The translations under genes were made by a program, and so were the position numbers. Below, piece by piece: positions 16,255-26,050 of a stretch of 64,000 nt of DNA. The notes under the pieces were generated by a model that searched no databases, was not told where the DNA came from, and saw only the letters and a program-made list of their open reading frames with translations. Source of the stretch: Candidatus Woesearchaeota archaeon (GTDB taxonomy: Archaea; Nanobdellota; Nanobdellia; Woesearchaeales; GCA-023898365); assembly GCA_023898365.1 (NCBI GenBank), contig CP060219.1, positions 434,001 through 498,000 of the forward strand. The letters are read 5' to 3'. Numbering within the stretch: position 1 is the stretch's first letter; each line of letters starts with the position of its first letter.

Positions 16255-16911
16255 TTACTTCTCAAACAGTTCATGAATAACAATATACTCGGGAAGCGCG
16301 AAGAATTTTTCTCGAGGACCGTTTACCATGAACTCGTGCGCACGACTTGTTTCATCTCCTACAAGATGATATGCGTCATCAAAATAATACTTCTTTCCAT
16401 CAGAAAACCAATAGCCTTTGTAAAACTCCCAATTGATTTGACTAAAATGCAATGGTCCCATCCAATTCGCATTTACGTGCTTTGAGAATTCTTCAACCAT
16501 ATTGTCAGGCAACGTTCGTCCTTGCTCAAAAAAAGCATCATTGATAACTTTGCCAAAGAATAATCCTGAAGGAGTTACCTTGGTGCGCACAAACGTTGAC
16601 GTCCCCACTTTAAAGAAACCAGGTAATTCGGGCAAGAAACCGAAATTAGTGACGCCAACATAACGGGTAATGACTCCGTACTCGTCCTGATACTCCACTT
16701 TCCACTGTTCATTACCTACTTCTGTTGCGCGAAAAAGAAGACCACTTGTCTTGCCCCACACGACTCCTTCACTATCGACATACGAATAGCTTGTCCAAGA
16801 ATGAAGCTCATCTTTGATAGTAATTTTTTGTAAAGGTGATACTTGGATGAAGGCAAACCAGACTACAACAAATACTGCAAAGCCTATGAGAAACCACCAC
16901 CTCTTATGCAT
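16255..16911 (-). CDS. Membrane-anchored extracellular protein, unknown function
   Basis: This 218-residue protein starts with one hydrophobic helix (about 5-24) and then a mostly beta-rich domain full of aromatic residues (GYWFSDGKKYYFDDAYHL, FGFLPELPGFFKVGTSTFV). It is likely an N-terminally anchored external domain. No family is recognised. It is transcribed divergently from the RNase P subunit gene from a shared 60-bp region with two TATA-like elements. Confidence 0.65.
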   Translation of the reverse strand: MHKRWWFLIGFAVFVVVWFAFIQVSPLQKITIKDELHSWTSYSYVDSEGVVWGKTSGLLFRATEVGNEQWKVEYQDEYGVITRYVGVTNFGFLPELPGFFKVGTSTFVRTKVTPSGLFFGKVINDAFFEQGRTLPDNMVEEFSKHVNANWMGPLHFSQINWEFYKGYWFSDGKKYYFDDAYHLVGDETSRAHEFMVNGPREKFFALPEYIVIHELFEK

Positions 16912-16929
16912 AACCAGGTCTAAAGATGA

Positions 16930-16958
16930 CGGTGTTTAAAAAAGTTTTTAAAAAAGAA
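16930..16958. promoter_or_regulatory. Divergent promoter region
   Basis: A run of TTTAAAAAAG and TTTTTAAAAAAG elements lies between the leftward gene starting at 16911 and the rightward gene starting at 16976. Each ATG is about 20-35 nt from one of these TATA-like elements, the spacing of leaderless transcripts in both directions. Confidence 0.55.
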
Positions 16959-16975
16959 GAAGGCTACTCTACCTG

Positions 16976-17437
16976 ATGAACCTCTTAGTTTCTGCCGATG
17001 ATCGCAAAGAACCCTTTGCTTCACTTCTTCAAACACTCGGCGCACCCTACGATCTTGCAAAACAAAAACAAACAGAACTCGTAACAGAAAAAGGCATTTA
17101 TGTGGTGCTAAACACAGAAAATTTCTCCAAAAAAAACAGACTGTTTTACAACGCAGAACTTCTCTTCTCAAAAGATCACAACAAACAACGCAACAGCGGA
17201 CTCAACGAAGCCATCGTAAAAAAATTTGCAGCAAACGAAGTAACATATTGTTTTAACTATGCGCTGCTCTTTGATCGGCGACGACAAGCACGAACCTTCG
17301 CACGCATGCTTCAAAACGCAACATTAATAAAGAAACATCGGGTAAAATGGAGTATTATCAACGTGGTGAGCGAGCCTTACAAGATACGAACTGCTGACGA
17401 CTTCGCAGTTCTTGCAAGGATGCTAAAATTGCAATGA
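16976..17437 (+). CDS. rnp3: RNase P protein component 3 (Rpp30-like), short form
   Basis: This 153-residue protein resembles Rpp30/Rnp3, a TIM-barrel-like protein subunit of archaeal RNase P that matures tRNA 5' ends. The best matches are NSGLNEAIVKKFAANEV, the LFDRRRQARTFARMLQNATLIKKHRVKWSI block (usual form: RMRQN..LC.KYKV.I..SSGA), and the end PYKIRTADDFAVLARML (usual form: PYELRSPRDL..L). It is clearly shorter than typical Rpp30 (about 210-240 residues), mostly at the N-terminus. Its stop overlaps the start of a giant surface-protein gene (ATGA at 17434), an odd pairing. Confidence 0.75.
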   Translation: MNLLVSADDRKEPFASLLQTLGAPYDLAKQKQTELVTEKGIYVVLNTENFSKKNRLFYNAELLFSKDHNKQRNSGLNEAIVKKFAANEVTYCFNYALLFDRRRQARTFARMLQNATLIKKHRVKWSIINVVSEPYKIRTADDFAVLARMLKLQ

Positions 17438-20400
17438 GTAAAATGAGGGGTGTTACTTGGCAACTTACAATTGTTACCTTTCTAGTCTTACTTAGTTTAT
17501 TGGCGTCGTCCGTTAGCGCAGGTTATAGTTGTGGCGATGGAAATTGCAGAACCAAATCATTTGACGAATCGGGTAGTGGAAGTAATGCAGATAATTGGTG
17601 TAATGAAAAATATCGACAAATAAGAACGTTTGGCGAAGCACATGATGCGGGAGATGGATTTCATCGAGACTCTTGCGCGAGTTCATTCTCGATTAATGAA
17701 AAATATGTTGATTGTAGAGGGAGAGATTCTGTTTCAACTTGGCATTTGACTTGTCCAGAAGATTCTCCTTTTTGTGTTGAAGTTCCCTTTTACTTGGGAA
17801 AGAGCGCCAACCTAGTAGAAAACTCTTACCAAGGCGCTTATTGTGTGGGGTTCGGTCCTGAAGATGGTGTTTCTGCAGCTCCAACAACTTCTGCAACAAC
17901 TATTTCAACAAATATTGAAAATAACGCTATGGAAGGGTTTTCTCGTGATGGTTGGTTGAACAACCCAAATCTTCCAGATAGGGCGATTTTAGAGTCTGCT
18001 TATGGAGTTAAGGCAGCTTGCGAAGGAATTGTTGGCATAGACGCCTCATGGGTGATTTCTTTTGAAGATCACTCTCTTTCTTCTGATCCTATGAATGGAT
18101 ATTGTTTGGGGGCTCATTTAGCTGATTTTCAACGATCTTGTCCAACATCATTTTCTGATTCTCATTGGATGTTTTTATTTTCTCCTGATTCTGGTGAACC
18201 AATTGGTGCGATAACTGAAGGCGATCCAATATCTCAATTGCCTCCTGCGGCTTTGTTCAGTCCTGGCGATCTTGCACTGGTGCAACAAACCGATGTGTTT
18301 GCCGCTCGTTCCCAAAACGCATTTCCAGATTTTTGCTATGATTTCTCTGATGATGAAAATTTTTTAGATTTTCAATGGCATAGATCTCCTCAAGGTGTTC
18401 CGGTAAGAACATTCGCATTCAAAGTTTTTGTTCATGCAAATAACAATTATATATTTGATTTTGCTACGTTAGATAAAACAGCAACCAGTTTTAGCATTTT
18501 TTTCTATGATGCGGCTGATAGCCGAGAGAGTGGTGTTCTTAGGTCTTCAGGAACATACTCAATGCAAGCAGGTCATAACTACATTATTGAAATGTATGGT
18601 TCGAATGATCCTTCAACAGCGTTTTCTCTCTCTTGGCCAAAATCTAACTCAATCACCTTACTGACTCCGTTTTCTAACGAATTCAATTGTAATGATGAAG
18701 TTGATAACGACCTTGATGGTCAAATTGATGCTGCAGATACTGACTGTTTCAACATTCCTTCCGACACTCCTTCAGGATATGCACCAACTTTTATGACAAC
18801 TGAAAATCCTGTTGCGGGAGATTACTTAAATCCTTTTTTTGCTGATGGACATACTTCTTTTGCATCCGTTCCGCAGTTTGGAATATGGGATGATGTTGGT
18901 TTTTTACCAAGCGCGAACAGTGTTTCTGATTTTGTTTGCGGAGATGACTTGGTCGGGTATGATCTCTCTTCTTTTTATCCTCGTGAACTTACTGGTTGTC
19001 TTGGCAGTCTCTCTTCAAATGCATTTACAGGAGGTCTTTGTTCATTTCTTCAAAATACTGCAGAAACCGGTTCTGCTTTATGCGTAGAGTTTGGTTGCGC
19101 TCAATCTCTCGATTTTGACGCCACGCAGCAATCAACTCCTTACGCGTTTGTTGATGCACTTCCCTTTCGTTGTTTTGGAGCTTCTGGTGATGAAGAGTGG
19201 TTTTCAACATTCTGTCATACAAATGACGCATCTACGAATAGTTACTCAGGAACAATCCCAACGGCTAATTTGTTCAACAATGATGTGTCTGCATTTTACA
19301 CGAACCAAAATTTTTGTAGTGATTTTTACATTTTTCTATTGACAAGACCTGATTCTGGGACTGACAACCAACACGTGATTATCTCATGTAACGCTCTTCC
19401 TCTTTGTGAGTACTCTTCTAATGGGATGACCGAGATTATTTACAATACGTCAGAGGAACAAGGTTTATGTGTTGGTGATGATGATCTTGGTAATCTTCGG
19501 CTAAAATGTAATGTTCAAGCACGAGAAGGATGTCATCTTGAAGAGCAATATCTTCCAACCCTTCTAGCGAATTCTGACCAATGCGCATTCGAAAGATGCA
19601 TTCTTAATGAAACTTCAGAAGAAGATGGGCCTTACGAATGGTCTGTTTTTTTTGATTTAACTGAAAATGAAACACTACCTTCTTTTTTTGATGAGCCCTA
19701 CATTGATCAAACTGATTTACCTCAAAATTTTAATTGTGAAGATCTTAACTCTCTTTACGATATGTATTGGGGTTATCAAGATGAAGTGAGAGCACTTGCT
19801 TATGAAATTGGTTGCGAAGTTGACTTTACACACACCCCTTTATCTCGAAATAGTTGTTTCACCGAATTCGACGAACAAATTCCTTTCAACACATTTATAG
19901 AAGCTGGTTGCTCTCCTCACAATTTTGCATGTTCCGATCCTGATTCTGCAATCCCTCCAATTTTCCAATGTGGTTTGCTTGGTGATGAACAAACATGTAC
20001 TGATTTTGATGTGTTTTGTAATTATGTGTCAACGCCTGAACTTGTTGTTGAATATGGTGGTATTACTACGTATATTGGTCCTGACGGTGCTTCTGAGTCA
20101 AATCTTTGTTTGAACGATTTATTTCTTTCAGGTGTTGGTTCGTATAGTTTGTTTTCGTATGATGAGTATTATAACATGAGCATTACTCATTTGCCAACGT
20201 GGTGGCGAGCAGGAACCGGTCCTTTTATTATTCACACAAATTCTCGTGAAAGTTTCATTTCAAACACAGACAATTGGTTCGTGTGTGGTCCTGAAGCGAA
20301 TAACGAGTTGTTCTATCCTCCGATCGCTCAAGGTGCTGATGAGCTCGATATTGGCCTGGAGTATGGCGCCTCATTTCCCAATGCGGGCGGCTCTGAATCT

Positions 20401-23157
20401 GTAACGTGTTACGATATTTTGCATTATTATTTACCTGAACATATCACCCATGTTTGTCAAGGTGGAAGCGATACGAACTGTTGTGATTCAGGAAGCGTTC
20501 CAAATGCTGGCGAATCGTTTGCTTCTTGTTCGCAGTTTTGCGAAATTGATGGTCTTGGCAATACTTATGATTTGTGCACAGAATTTCCCAATGATAATCT
20601 TCCTTTCTGTCAGGAGGTCGATATCATTAACCAGCCCGGTCCCGAGTATATGTTTTCTGAAGACTGTGACGATGCAGGTCTTGTTACTTGTTTAGATTCT
20701 TCTCTTCCAACAGATGTTTCTTGTGCTGCTCTTGCAGAAAACGCATATTTTGATGAAGCTGCGTACGTTGTGTGCGATGAAGATTATCCTCTTTGTCGAG
20801 GAGGGGATTTGTTTTCTTCTCAAGAATCTGATCAATCCACTCCAAGATATCAATGTTGCATTGGTGAGACTGCACGTTGTGAAGCAATTGTTGTAGAATC
20901 TGCTGATGAATGTGTTATTGCGGGTGGAACGCCTTTCGATGAAAGTGTTTCTCTTGAAAATCCTTTTATTTACTCCAGTGGTTGTCTTGGCATTTCTGTC
21001 GATATTGTCGGACAAGAACCGTTAGCGTGTTGCTTTGGCACGTACCAAAACTTTGGTTTTGGTGAAGATGAGTTTAAGTCAAGTACCGCATTTACTTGTT
21101 TTGAACAGGGTGAGACTGGTCGTTTTGGCGAATGTTGTGCGGGAAGAGCTTGTTTTAATCAAAACGAAGGGTATTACTTTGGTGCGGGAAGTTCTTATTT
21201 TTCTGCGATGAACTTTGATGTGTATGACGAAGGGTTCTTTCAAAGCAGAGTGTATCGAAAAGATCCTCTACTAGGAAACTACATTCCGTTGCCTCGGGCT
21301 GACATTATTGCACGAGATTGGTCTTCGTTTGCAACACTTACCTTTGACGCTGGTTTTAGTGATCCTTCAGCAATTGGTGATTTGATCATCTCAACGGTTT
21401 CTAATTACAACAACCTTGATGAAGATAATTCCTATCGCATTCCTCTCCTATCACACAGCACATCTGGTGCTTCTTCTTACCGATGGCATCACTTCGAAGT
21501 TCCTTTAGACGAAGTCCCTCAAGAAATTCTCTCTTCAGTTACCATGATCTTTGTAACAACGTCTTCTCCAAACGTGCAAGCCATTTTTGATAACTTCGTC
21601 TTAGAACCTGGTGTTGGTTCTTCCCTTCATTCTCAACCACAGTATTGCACAGGCTCGTGGTATTCTTGGGTGAGCAATCTTGATGGCGCAACAGATGTTG
21701 GTTTTAGAGATGCTGCATCATTTGATTACACTTCATTTTCTCCATACAAAACCGCTTGCGATTCAATCCTTAGTTACGGCTGGTCTGGTCGGATGTGTTG
21801 TGGAGATGACACCACGCTCACGACAAAAGAGTATTTCTCAGATACCTATGCGGGGTGCTTTGGCGGTGTTACCATTCCTCATGATCGCAGCGCAGCAGAA
21901 ATGTATAATTTGATTGATGATCAGAATTTGCGAGCAATTCTTTACTATAACGATCCTTCAGATGAAGAAGATCTTGGAGACTTCTTGGTGTGTGATTCGA
22001 ATAAACGCAATGATACGTGGTTTACCAATTTCTTTTCTTATTACGGCGAGAGCATACCTCCTGGCGAATCACCTATGCAACTTTTCACTGCTGAAAATGT
22101 GCTTCCTCCTTTTACGACAAGAGGAAGTTGGTATTGTGATCCTGAAAACGGCTGGACTCGCTCAATTGCTGAAACAAAAGTTGACTTTTTAGCAACCACT
22201 CTTCTTGGCGTGGTTGATAATGTAACATTTTCTTGCGGAGATGCTTGTTCTTACGATTTGTTTTGTGGCGATCCTGCCTTTGCCGCTAACTACGATGCAG
22301 TGCTTGATCTAGATGATCTTTCACTTATTGAGCATATTTGTGTCCTCAACGTCTTTGAGACTGCTGATGGGGGCATCCAAGATTCAAAACAAGTCTTTGT
22401 CGGTGTCAGTCTTGCAAAACCAAAAACAAAGACATTGAAGGATTTAGCTGAACACGTGTTTGACAAATTCTACCTTTCCTCTGATGGTGTTACTGAGTTA
22501 TCGTTTGCTTCAACGTTTGAAGCAGGAGCACGATGCGATTTGGAAACGTTCAACAAGGACCGTTCTGATGAAGAAGCATTTTATGATTGCACTGAAGGTG
22601 TGTTCAACGGCATGCCACAATTATATGCTTCGCCAGGCCTTGAAATAGCAATTCTTACAAACGATGAAATCCCTGGCATTGAGCATCTCGCGTTACTTGA
22701 ACGCTTCTGGGATTCCTTCCTTGGTTTCTTTAATAGTTTGTTTAGTGGAACCAGAGATGAAAATGGAGCAAACAACAACCTTCTCTTTGGCGATCTTGCT
22801 TCTCGCAGAGATCTCAAAGCAGATAATTTCTTTGTGCGACATATTTATCGTGATCAGGGTAATTCAATGACGCTCGTTGCCGCTATGAATGCGGGAAGAC
22901 AAGAACACAATCCTGATAGCTTCGAATTCCGCTTCGTCTACGATGAACATTTCAATCCTGAAAAACTTCTTGCGTATTATGCTCTTGTTGAGGAGTATTA
23001 CCTTCAAGAAAATCGTATTAGAGATTTCTCAATTGAGGAATTCCCTGATGAACGGGCTATTTTCATCACAGGCAACGCACAAGATGCTCTTCGAGAAAAA
23101 GAATTTTCTTGGAATCTTCTTACGAGCGCCCAGCGCATGATGCCAACAACTCCTTGA
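17434..23157 (+). CDS. Giant secreted Cys-rich surface protein
   Basis: This 1907-residue protein has a classic signal peptide (hydrophobic stretch about 12-27, likely cut after SSVSA). The mature part is acidic, rich in Asp, Ser and Phe, and has dozens of cysteines, often as short C-x(2-10)-C pairs, which suggests many disulfides. One Ca-binding-like motif, CNDEVDNDLDGQIDAADTDC (about 418-437), matches the Asn/Asp repeats common in extracellular proteins. Lectin-like beta blocks (FATLTFDAGF, YRWHHFEVPLDEVPQ) occur near 1290-1370. There is no C-terminal membrane anchor. Function is unknown; adhesion or S-layer association is plausible. It is coupled by ATGA overlap to the RNase P gene. Confidence 0.85.
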   Translation: MSKMRGVTWQLTIVTFLVLLSLLASSVSAGYSCGDGNCRTKSFDESGSGSNADNWCNEKYRQIRTFGEAHDAGDGFHRDSCASSFSINEKYVDCRGRDSVSTWHLTCPEDSPFCVEVPFYLGKSANLVENSYQGAYCVGFGPEDGVSAAPTTSATTISTNIENNAMEGFSRDGWLNNPNLPDRAILESAYGVKAACEGIVGIDASWVISFEDHSLSSDPMNGYCLGAHLADFQRSCPTSFSDSHWMFLFSPDSGEPIGAITEGDPISQLPPAALFSPGDLALVQQTDVFAARSQNAFPDFCYDFSDDENFLDFQWHRSPQGVPVRTFAFKVFVHANNNYIFDFATLDKTATSFSIFFYDAADSRESGVLRSSGTYSMQAGHNYIIEMYGSNDPSTAFSLSWPKSNSITLLTPFSNEFNCNDEVDNDLDGQIDAADTDCFNIPSDTPSGYAPTFMTTENPVAGDYLNPFFADGHTSFASVPQFGIWDDVGFLPSANSVSDFVCGDDLVGYDLSSFYPRELTGCLGSLSSNAFTGGLCSFLQNTAETGSALCVEFGCAQSLDFDATQQSTPYAFVDALPFRCFGASGDEEWFSTFCHTNDASTNSYSGTIPTANLFNNDVSAFYTNQNFCSDFYIFLLTRPDSGTDNQHVIISCNALPLCEYSSNGMTEIIYNTSEEQGLCVGDDDLGNLRLKCNVQAREGCHLEEQYLPTLLANSDQCAFERCILNETSEEDGPYEWSVFFDLTENETLPSFFDEPYIDQTDLPQNFNCEDLNSLYDMYWGYQDEVRALAYEIGCEVDFTHTPLSRNSCFTEFDEQIPFNTFIEAGCSPHNFACSDPDSAIPPIFQCGLLGDEQTCTDFDVFCNYVSTPELVVEYGGITTYIGPDGASESNLCLNDLFLSGVGSYSLFSYDEYYNMSITHLPTWWRAGTGPFIIHTNSRESFISNTDNWFVCGPEANNELFYPPIAQGADELDIGLEYGASFPNAGGSESVTCYDILHYYLPEHITHVCQGGSDTNCCDSGSVPNAGESFASCSQFCEIDGLGNTYDLCTEFPNDNLPFCQEVDIINQPGPEYMFSEDCDDAGLVTCLDSSLPTDVSCAALAENAYFDEAAYVVCDEDYPLCRGGDLFSSQESDQSTPRYQCCIGETARCEAIVVESADECVIAGGTPFDESVSLENPFIYSSGCLGISVDIVGQEPLACCFGTYQNFGFGEDEFKSSTAFTCFEQGETGRFGECCAGRACFNQNEGYYFGAGSSYFSAMNFDVYDEGFFQSRVYRKDPLLGNYIPLPRADIIARDWSSFATLTFDAGFSDPSAIGDLIISTVSNYNNLDEDNSYRIPLLSHSTSGASSYRWHHFEVPLDEVPQEILSSVTMIFVTTSSPNVQAIFDNFVLEPGVGSSLHSQPQYCTGSWYSWVSNLDGATDVGFRDAASFDYTSFSPYKTACDSILSYGWSGRMCCGDDTTLTTKEYFSDTYAGCFGGVTIPHDRSAAEMYNLIDDQNLRAILYYNDPSDEEDLGDFLVCDSNKRNDTWFTNFFSYYGESIPPGESPMQLFTAENVLPPFTTRGSWYCDPENGWTRSIAETKVDFLATTLLGVVDNVTFSCGDACSYDLFCGDPAFAANYDAVLDLDDLSLIEHICVLNVFETADGGIQDSKQVFVGVSLAKPKTKTLKDLAEHVFDKFYLSSDGVTELSFASTFEAGARCDLETFNKDRSDEEAFYDCTEGVFNGMPQLYASPGLEIAILTNDEIPGIEHLALLERFWDSFLGFFNSLFSGTRDENGANNNLLFGDLASRRDLKADNFFVRHIYRDQGNSMTLVAAMNAGRQEHNPDSFEFRFVYDEHFNPEKLLAYYALVEEYYLQENRIRDFSIEEFPDERAIFITGNAQDALREKEFSWNLLTSAQRMMPTTP

Positions 23158-23160
23158 TGA

Positions 23161-23177
23161 ATTTTTTTCTTTTTCAC
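23161..23177 (+). terminator. T-rich candidate terminator
   Basis: Two runs of T follow the stop of the giant surface-protein gene within 20 nt. Archaeal RNA polymerase commonly stops at such oligo-T tracts without a hairpin. Confidence 0.4.
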
Positions 23178-23185
23178 TTCATAGC

Positions 23186-23197
23186 AAGATTAATAAA
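23186..23197 (+). promoter_or_regulatory. TATA box of the anchored surface protein gene
   Basis: A GATTAATAAATG-like element lies about 25-36 nt before ATG 23222, consistent with a leaderless transcript. A T-rich stretch just upstream (23161-23177) may end transcription of the preceding gene. Confidence 0.5.
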
Positions 23198-23221
23198 TGC
23201 TTCCCGCCCCAATTTTTATTT

Positions 23222-25984
23222 ATGGTGAGCTTGTCAAGACGCGCACAGGTAGCGCTCTTTTTCATTGTGGCATTGGTTCTTATTATTGTGTTTGCCTTCA
23301 TGTTCTCTTTACAAGCAGATCTTGCAAAACAACGTGCACGTGAGACTCTCATGCAAACAGTCGGAGATAAGATTGTCGCCGCTCAACTTGATGAATACGT
23401 TGCAAGTTGTATTGGCAATATTTATGAGGATGCGATTCTCAAACTATCTCGGCAAGGAGGCATTATTTATGATTATCAAGGAGGATTTGATCCTCTGCCT
23501 CCCGATTATCTTGCGTTGCAGTATGAGGGAGATGACGTAAATGTGACGCCAATTATCTCAACGTCAAGTTCTTGTTCGCTTGTTCAACCAGATCCTCCAA
23601 ATTATCCTGTTGCCAATCTTCCTCTCGCAGCGTTTGTTACGTATTATGCAACCACTGGTTGCTATTTCTCAGATAAGTCAAGTGGATTTCTTGGGGATAA
23701 TACGTTAGCAAAACTTTGCGATCCGAACGGACCGAACAGTCCTCGCTTGCAAGGAGCAGATTTTCGTCAACTCTGTGATCCTGATGATTACGCGCTTCTT
23801 TCAAACCAATCCGTACAAAAACAACTCGCGCAATATATTGAAACCCATTTACTCTCTTGTGTTGACACGAGCGTGTTTACTCGCTTAGGCTACAACATTA
23901 CTGCTGGAGAGCCTGCTGCTCGATTGCTTTGGTCGCCACAGGGTGCCCAAATTAATGTCACCTTACCACTTACCATTCTCGTTTCAGATTTGGGAAATGT
24001 TGCGGTCTTACAAGATTTTTATTACACCTCTAAAGTTCCTTTCCGATCACTGTATTCTCTTGTGAACGAATTCGCAGCCCGCGAACAGCAAGACCCTTTA
24101 TTTTTTGCAGAAGATAATTTTACCACGTTGCGTTCCTACGAGTCGAACTATCGTTTAACTCGTTTTGGAAATCATTACATCATCACCGATATTGCACATA
24201 CCCTTCTTGGCAAGAATTTTTCTTTCATCGTTGCTTCTCCTCCAAGAAGACCAGTGCTTGATTATCTTCATGAAACCCCTGGTGAACTCTACGATGTAGT
24301 TATTCAAGAAGGCGAAGAAATTGTTCTTGATCCCCTCGGCGTTGATCCTAGCGAACAGAACGTCTATTACCAATACAGTGGTTGGAGACAAGATTATTTC
24401 ACTTCTTTTGATGAAACGTGTTGTCTTGACGGTCTTGCTGCCAATTCTTCATTTAACTGCGCGCTTCATTGCACTCTAGAAGTTGCAGGAGATGCTCCCT
24501 ACAATTGGACCAATTCTGATCCGTGGCATCAAACGTTTCGAAAAGCCTCGTTTATGACCTCGCCTGCTGATCGGGGTCTTCATCTGACAACCATCCGCGT
24601 CACCGACCCTGACGGATTATATGATGAACAAGAAGTTCGCATTCTTGTTTTTGATTTACCGCAAGCAGTTCCTCGCGTATATGCTTATTCTCCTCTTTTT
24701 TCTCCTTCATTTGAAGATCCTCTGTTTTTTGATAGCTCGTTATCTTCAACGTCGCTTATTTATCCAGGTATTCTCACCAGTTTTATTTGGCAACAAGAAG
24801 GCGATGAAGAATTATCACTTATCACCACCCAAGACCTTCATTACTGGTTTGGTCAAGATGTTGTGCCAACCAGTCCAGGTTCTGCTTATTTCCTTCCTGA
24901 AGATGTAACGACGGGGTTGCTTGCTGCCAACCCTAACGATAGAACGTACAACCTCGTTGTTGTCCAAGATGACACTGTGTATAGTGAGCCTGCAGCACAA
25001 ACCCTTCCAATTACTGCGTGCACGCCCTTAGTTATTGCAGGAAGCGTAACGCCCTTTCCTTACACACGCAACACCAACCCTTCCTCTCCTTTGTTATCTG
25101 CTCTTGAAACAACGCATCGTTGCTGTGCTCCTGCAAACACTCTGCGAGGAGTCGCTGAGGTGTGTTATAGTTTTCTTGAAGGCGCAGTTGTTCTTGGCAT
25201 GGAGAGCAGACTGTTCGAACCCTATCTTGCAGAGCTTGCCAATCGAGGAACTGCAACTCCTTACTCTGTTCAGCTCACAAATAGTTTAGGCATTCCTCTA
25301 GGAGATGTTCTTATTGCAAGCGCAGCGCAAGAAGACGCGCTCCAAACAATAAGTGATGATCCTCTTTTGCGTACGTTTCGAAATGATATTTTTACTTTAT
25401 CGTTTGCGCGCAATTGTGATGGTATCAGAGGAAACGCGTGCTACGGCGCGATCGATGCAACGCTTGAGCAAAGTGAAGATTGTTTCTACGATCCTGCACT
25501 GTCCGAACAATGCACAGGACCAAACGATGAGGGCTTGTTATGCGTTGCGTATACAGATGAAACTTTCGAAGAACGATTTGGTTGGCCGGAGGCAACTGGT
25601 GAATGTAAACCAACACCTTATTGTGATGGATCCTTACTTGTAACTTCCTCTGCTTGTGATGCGGGTCTCTGCACTCCTGAAACCTATGATGATTGTGCTC
25701 TTGGAACTACGCTCCTCGACAATGATTTGAATAATGCTATTAACGTATTTGGTACGTGCACAGCAACACCTCGTACCTGTATTCTTAGCGCCGGGGCTCC
25801 ACTTTGTGCAATTGATCCTGCAGGTCCTGTAAACTATCCTGATTATTGTCCTGCCCCTGTTGATTGTCAAAGCGAAGTAGGTGTTAACAATTGTGTTGCG
25901 CAAGCTTCAAGAAATTTTGGGACGCACACTTGCGAATACACGTACACTGCCTGTCCTGGACCTTGCAATGCGGGTGTTTGCTAG
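23222..25984 (+). CDS. Membrane-anchored Cys-rich surface protein with prepilin-like N-terminus
   Basis: This 920-residue protein starts SLSRRAQVALFFIVALVLIIVFAF. A basic RRAQ sits just before one hydrophobic helix, the pattern of class III (prepilin-like) signals common in DPANN surface proteins. Beta-rich domains follow, including a PKD/cadherin-like strand set (HLTTIRVTDPDGLYDEQEVRILVFD, about 455-480). The C-terminal third is dense in cysteine (from about 740 to the end) and finishes in CNAGVC. It stands alone behind its own TATA box. No enzymatic motif is seen; a structural or adhesive role is inferred. Confidence 0.8.
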   Translation: MVSLSRRAQVALFFIVALVLIIVFAFMFSLQADLAKQRARETLMQTVGDKIVAAQLDEYVASCIGNIYEDAILKLSRQGGIIYDYQGGFDPLPPDYLALQYEGDDVNVTPIISTSSSCSLVQPDPPNYPVANLPLAAFVTYYATTGCYFSDKSSGFLGDNTLAKLCDPNGPNSPRLQGADFRQLCDPDDYALLSNQSVQKQLAQYIETHLLSCVDTSVFTRLGYNITAGEPAARLLWSPQGAQINVTLPLTILVSDLGNVAVLQDFYYTSKVPFRSLYSLVNEFAAREQQDPLFFAEDNFTTLRSYESNYRLTRFGNHYIITDIAHTLLGKNFSFIVASPPRRPVLDYLHETPGELYDVVIQEGEEIVLDPLGVDPSEQNVYYQYSGWRQDYFTSFDETCCLDGLAANSSFNCALHCTLEVAGDAPYNWTNSDPWHQTFRKASFMTSPADRGLHLTTIRVTDPDGLYDEQEVRILVFDLPQAVPRVYAYSPLFSPSFEDPLFFDSSLSSTSLIYPGILTSFIWQQEGDEELSLITTQDLHYWFGQDVVPTSPGSAYFLPEDVTTGLLAANPNDRTYNLVVVQDDTVYSEPAAQTLPITACTPLVIAGSVTPFPYTRNTNPSSPLLSALETTHRCCAPANTLRGVAEVCYSFLEGAVVLGMESRLFEPYLAELANRGTATPYSVQLTNSLGIPLGDVLIASAAQEDALQTISDDPLLRTFRNDIFTLSFARNCDGIRGNACYGAIDATLEQSEDCFYDPALSEQCTGPNDEGLLCVAYTDETFEERFGWPEATGECKPTPYCDGSLLVTSSACDAGLCTPETYDDCALGTTLLDNDLNNAINVFGTCTATPRTCILSAGAPLCAIDPAGPVNYPDYCPAPVDCQSEVGVNNCVAQASRNFGTHTCEYTYTACPGPCNAGVC

Positions 25985-26019
25985 TTATCTTGCTGATACA
26001 TTACTTATTTATTGCTCAT

Positions 26020-26029
26020 CTTTTTAAAC
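26020..26029 (+). promoter_or_regulatory. TATA box that fixes the GT2 start
   Basis: CTTTTTAAAC lies 22-31 nt upstream of ATG 26051, so that ATG is the first codon of a leaderless transcript. The earlier in-frame ATG at 26012 lies upstream of the TATA box. Confidence 0.65.
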
Positions 26030-26050
26030 AATCCTTTCTTATGGTTTGCT

